Assembly (NCBI GenBank): GCA_946886255.1
Contig: CAMPIG010000058.1
Location: forward strand, 1 to 16,022
Origin: an uncultured Cellvibrio sp.
GTDB lineage: Bacteria; Pseudomonadota; Gammaproteobacteria; Pseudomonadales; Cellvibrionaceae
Direction: 5' to 3'
DNA: 16,022 nucleotides
Under the pieces are notes generated by a model. The model did not search any database. It was not told the DNA's origin and saw only the letters and a program-made list of their open reading frames with translations. The position numbers were made by a program, and so were the translations under genes. Positions 15,550-16,022 of this stretch are shown here, in pieces (position 1 is the first letter of the stretch; every line of letters starts with the position of its first letter).

Positions 15550-15575
<26 letters not shown>
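14361..15575 (+). CDS. zipA: Cell division protein ZipA with acidic linker
   Basis: ZipA anchors the FtsZ ring to the inner membrane. The 404-residue product has the expected N-terminal membrane span (about residues 3-19, in MQEWVTVIIVLLILAILLDG) followed by a basic stretch with several Arg and Lys. The C-terminal FtsZ-binding domain, from about residue 263, includes EVLIINVMSMKGEFFNG, MRYGDMNIFHRY and GTFDLDAM. The linker is unusual: most ZipA proteins have a Pro/Gln-rich linker, but here about residues 174-248 contain roughly 45 Asp or Glu in 75, with regularly placed Tyr. A 15-base tandem repeat encodes part of it. The place between smc and ligA matches the order in Pseudomonas. The end of the gene forms the first arm of a terminator. 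Confidence 0.95.
15027..15055 (+). repeat. 15-base tandem repeat inside zipA linker
   Basis: TATGACGGCGAAGA occurs at 15027-15040 and again at 15042-15055, a period of 15 bases. It encodes the repeated peptide YDGED within the acidic linker and suggests that the linker grows or shrinks by slippage. Confidence 0.7.

Positions 15576-16022
<447 letters not shown>

Overview
The window looks like the chromosome of a gammaproteobacterium near Pseudomonas and Cellvibrio. This is inferred from the protein sequences and from the gene order: fliK-like/flhB-like pair, cytochrome c maturation (ccm) genes, then smc-zipA-ligA. Base composition is moderate and even. I see no insertion sequence, integrase, phage gene or CRISPR array. 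Most of the window is conserved housekeeping DNA.

Layout. Positions 1-287 hold the 5' part of a rhodanese-type sulfurtransferase on the minus strand. Positions 407-2363 (minus) hold a short orphan FlhB-type cytoplasmic domain and a FliK-like hook-length-control protein. From 2539 the plus strand carries ccmA-ccmB-ccmC-ccmD-ccmE-ccmF-ccmG as a tightly packed operon with several overlapping start/stop codons. These genes build the system I apparatus: a heme-handling ABC-type complex (CcmABCD), the heme chaperone CcmE, the heme ligase CcmF and the thiol reductase CcmG.

Between ccmG and ccmH, where this gene order is usually continuous, lie four extra things. There is a perfect ANR/FNR-type box (7951-7964). 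There is a 49-residue single-span membrane protein gene (8025-8174). There is a strong two-way terminator (8204-8233). There are two tRNA genes on the minus strand, tRNA-Val(TAC) and tRNA-Asp(GTC), with their own sigma-70-type promoter. ccmH and ccmI then follow on the plus strand and must be transcribed separately from ccmA-G, or by read-through.

From 10783 to the end come smc (chromosome condensation), zipA (anchor of the FtsZ ring, here with a very acidic linker), an intrinsic terminator that begins inside zipA, and the first 126 codons of ligA (NAD-dependent DNA ligase).

The most interesting spot is 7951-8174: a small unrecognised membrane protein that seems to be under oxygen-responsive control and sits inside the split ccm cluster. 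Other points for a second look are the acidic ZipA linker, the FlhB-like protein without its NPTH cleavage motif, the non-ATG start of ccmA, a cysteine pair in CcmE, and several unexplained inverted and direct repeats between genes.
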